A DNA stretch of 61,725 bases from Blautia sp. (lineage in GTDB: Bacteria; Bacillota; Clostridia; Lachnospirales; Lachnospiraceae): contig JAFWGA010000033.1 of assembly GCA_017515325.1 (NCBI GenBank), forward strand, positions 1 through 61,725, read 5' to 3'. Below, in pieces: positions 60,312-61,725 of the stretch. The notes under the pieces are model-generated. The model was given only the letters and a program-made list of their open reading frames with translations. It was not told the DNA's origin and did not search any database. Every line of letters starts with the position of its first letter. Position 1 is the first letter of the stretch. The translations under genes and the position numbers were made by a program.

Positions 60312-60959
60312 TTACAATCTTGCCAACAGTTCCCGCCTGACTTTTCCCAAATCGCTACTGGTCAAGATGGGAATCAGCCTATCGATTTCTTCGATGCTCT
60401 TATCCCACCATTTGAATTTGAGCATCAAATCAATCAATTCATCATCAAAGCGTTTTCGCAGTTCCCTCGCGGGATTTCCAACCGAAATGGTATACGGCGC
60501 AACATCACTGCCCACAACACTGTTCGCGCCGATGATGGCTCCGTCACCAATATGAACACCGGGAAGAATAACAGCATTCTGTCCAATCCACACATCGTTG
60601 CCGATTATGGTATCTCCCTTGAGCGGAAGATCAGACAATGCGGGCGGATTCATATCCCAGCCTTCCAGAGTGTAAAACGGAAAGGTCGATACGGCATTCA
60701 TCTGATGATTTGCGCCGTTCATCACAAATTCTACACCTGCCGCTATCTGGCAGAACTTCCCGATGATGAGCTTATCGCCATTCCACTCATATAGATGCGT
60801 GACATGACTCTCAAATTCGGAGTCCGCGATGTATGTGAAATCGCCAACGACAATATTTGGATTATTGATCGTCGGTTTCACATAGATTTCCTTGTCATAT
60901 CCGGCTATCGGATGGATCACATTCGGATCTGGCATTTTTCCGTTTTTCATAATTCGCAC
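60312..60959 (-). CDS. Vat/Xat-like hexapeptide acetyltransferase
   Basis: The 215-residue product (start 60959, or ATG 60950 MKNGKMPDPN) is a left-handed beta-helix enzyme like the Vat streptogramin A and xenobiotic acetyltransferases. Landmarks: GDKLIIGKFCQIAAGVEFVMNGANHQM (tag IMNGANH-like FVMNGANHQM, where His is catalytic), GNDVWIGQNAVILPGVHIGDGAIIGANSVVG (tag GNDVWIGQNA) and PYTISVGNPARELRKRF. It may acetylate an antibiotic or another acceptor; resistance is not shown. It overlaps the GNAT gene by 13 bases. Confidence 0.85.
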   Translation of the reverse strand: MRIMKNGKMPDPNVIHPIAGYDKEIYVKPTINNPNIVVGDFTYIADSEFESHVTHLYEWNGDKLIIGKFCQIAAGVEFVMNGANHQMNAVSTFPFYTLEGWDMNPPALSDLPLKGDTIIGNDVWIGQNAVILPGVHIGDGAIIGANSVVGSDVAPYTISVGNPARELRKRFDDELIDLMLKFKWWDKSIEEIDRLIPILTSSDLGKVRRELLARL

Positions 60960-61624
60960 ACCATAATGAATTCTTCAGCGTTTTCATCGACCGTCTTGAA
61001 TCCGACATTCCTGTACATCTTTACGGCGTAATTTGCTTTCTGCACCGCCAGGGATGCCCGCTCGTATCCCTGCCATTTTAGCAATTCGAGCATCTTCACC
61101 ATCAGCTGAGAACCGATGCCCTGACCGCGATATTCGTTATAAAGCGAAATGGCCAAAGACGGCGTTTCATCATCCACATGACCGTAATCGTCCATGATCC
61201 TCGTCCAGACAGCTCCGACTACCTTGCCGCCAAAATCAGCCACCAGGCAGTTGTCGCCTTTCCGGGTTCCAAAGTCATCTGTGTACACCCGCAGTTCCGG
61301 TTTCTCAATAATGTCCCGCGCTGGCCGCTCCATTCCATCCGGCACGAATATCGCTTCATACAGGAAGTCCTTCAGCAGATTAGTTTCACCCTTGCGAAGG
61401 CTGCGGATGATATACCTTCTGCGCTTATCGCTGGTCATGTGGGAAATATGCTCATTCTTAAGCCTGCCGGCCATTTCGAGTATCTGCCTGCCTATCCGCT
61501 CCGGGTCATTATCATTCCCGCCGCAGATCAGTACCAGCGTTTCCGGCGTCCAGATATACCCATGCGTCTTATTATAAAGGTACTGCTGGAATTCTTCGTA
61601 TTCTTTATCCTTTAGCTGCTTCAT
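60947..61624 (-). CDS. GNAT acetyltransferase with an extra N-terminal domain
   Basis: The 225-residue product has a C-terminal GNAT domain (about 85-225; ADFGGKVVGAVWTRI, LAISLYNEYRGQGIGSQLM with the acetyl-CoA motif, and MYRNVGFKTV). The N-terminal part (about 1-65, GYIWTPETLVLICGGNDNDPER) is not recognised and may bind a partner. Its ATG overlaps the stop of the gene upstream (ATGA), so it is coupled to a probable regulator. A toxin-like GNAT with an antitoxin partner is possible, but this is speculation. Confidence 0.75.
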   Translation of the reverse strand: MKQLKDKEYEEFQQYLYNKTHGYIWTPETLVLICGGNDNDPERIGRQILEMAGRLKNEHISHMTSDKRRRYIIRSLRKGETNLLKDFLYEAIFVPDGMERPARDIIEKPELRVYTDDFGTRKGDNCLVADFGGKVVGAVWTRIMDDYGHVDDETPSLAISLYNEYRGQGIGSQLMVKMLELLKWQGYERASLAVQKANYAVKMYRNVGFKTVDENAEEFIMVCEL

Positions 61625-61725
61625 GGCTCTTCCTTTTTCACGTAGGTCAGTTGGATGTCATAGCCCAGCTTGTCGAGCATATCCACGAAGACCTTATTGA
61701 CGATGCCTTCTTTTTTGTTTATGAG
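61621..61725 (-). CDS. C-terminal end of a probable HTH-type regulator, cut by the window edge
   Basis: On the minus strand the open frame enters at 61725 and ends at TGA 61621-61623. The residues end FVDMLDKLGYDIQLTYVKKEEP. The phrase MLDKLGYDIQLTYV is frequent at the C-terminus of XRE-type regulators in Lachnospiraceae, in my recollection. The stop overlaps the GNAT start by four bases. Confidence 0.5.
   Translation of the reverse strand, partial: LINKKEGIVNKVFVDMLDKLGYDIQLTYVKKEEP

Overview
The window looks like chromosome of a strictly anaerobic Firmicute, most probably a Lachnospiraceae or closely related gut Clostridium. The reasons are moderate GC, strong AGGAGG-type ribosome binding sites, sigma-A promoters with 16-18 bp spacers, YesM/YesN-type sugar regulation, CstA, DUF362, DUF6077-like, DUF8052-like and AAA-ATPase/PD-(D/E)XK proteins, and an unusual HisA. 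Genus assignment is inference. No phage, plasmid origin, CRISPR array or rRNA was seen; there is one tRNA-Arg(CCG).

Layout. 1-930: scar of a mobile element, with a serine recombinase lacking its catalytic domain and small remnants. 933-6034: rluF-ligA-metA transcription unit, an SH3 membrane protein and the tRNA. 6208-10714: DUF362 protein, a membrane protein split by an in-frame amber codon, and a cell-wall polysaccharide deacetylase, read leftward from a strong promoter. 10750-20522: a small HesB-like protein, cstA with a DUF8052-like partner, a lactonase, an AAA-ATPase/nuclease, aroC, a rhomboid-like protein without catalytic residues, and lysA. 20571-31688: a monosaccharide ABC transporter facing a YesM/YesN two-component system, then a secreted protein, a VOC protein, a FGGY kinase and RNase H. 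31714-36634: a tightly coupled unit cobI / ABC-2 exporter / surface protein / hemA behind a structured leader with a terminator. 36793-43619: TIM-barrel epimerase, signal peptidase, eukaryotic-type HisA, a two-gene SufC/SufB-like (SMS) iron-sulphur module, dapB, dapA and a CobO-like protein. 43650-51090: typA, aminotransferase, cupin-like protein, ABC exporter and alanine symporter. 51193-61725: AT-richer accessory region with an acyltransferase, two further AAA-ATPase/nuclease genes (one truncated, one without a normal start), a complete four-gene prepilin operon whose last product fuses a pilin stem to a large GLUG-repeat region, DUF4256, a Vat-like acetyltransferase, a GNAT and the tail of a probable regulator.

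Two dispersed intergenic repeat families run through the window. Type A (core GGTCACCGTCAGGTGACATC, five copies, often with a second hairpin) lies mostly near gene 3' ends and in one case supplies a stop codon. Type B (CGGTCACcttaGTGACCG followed by CACAGGTCG, four copies) overlaps the presumed start of lactonase transcription and lies just upstream of hemA, so some copies could be operators. The strongest candidates for undescribed biology are the cobI-exporter-surface protein-hemA unit with its leader RNA, the prepilin/GLUG operon, and the two repeat families.
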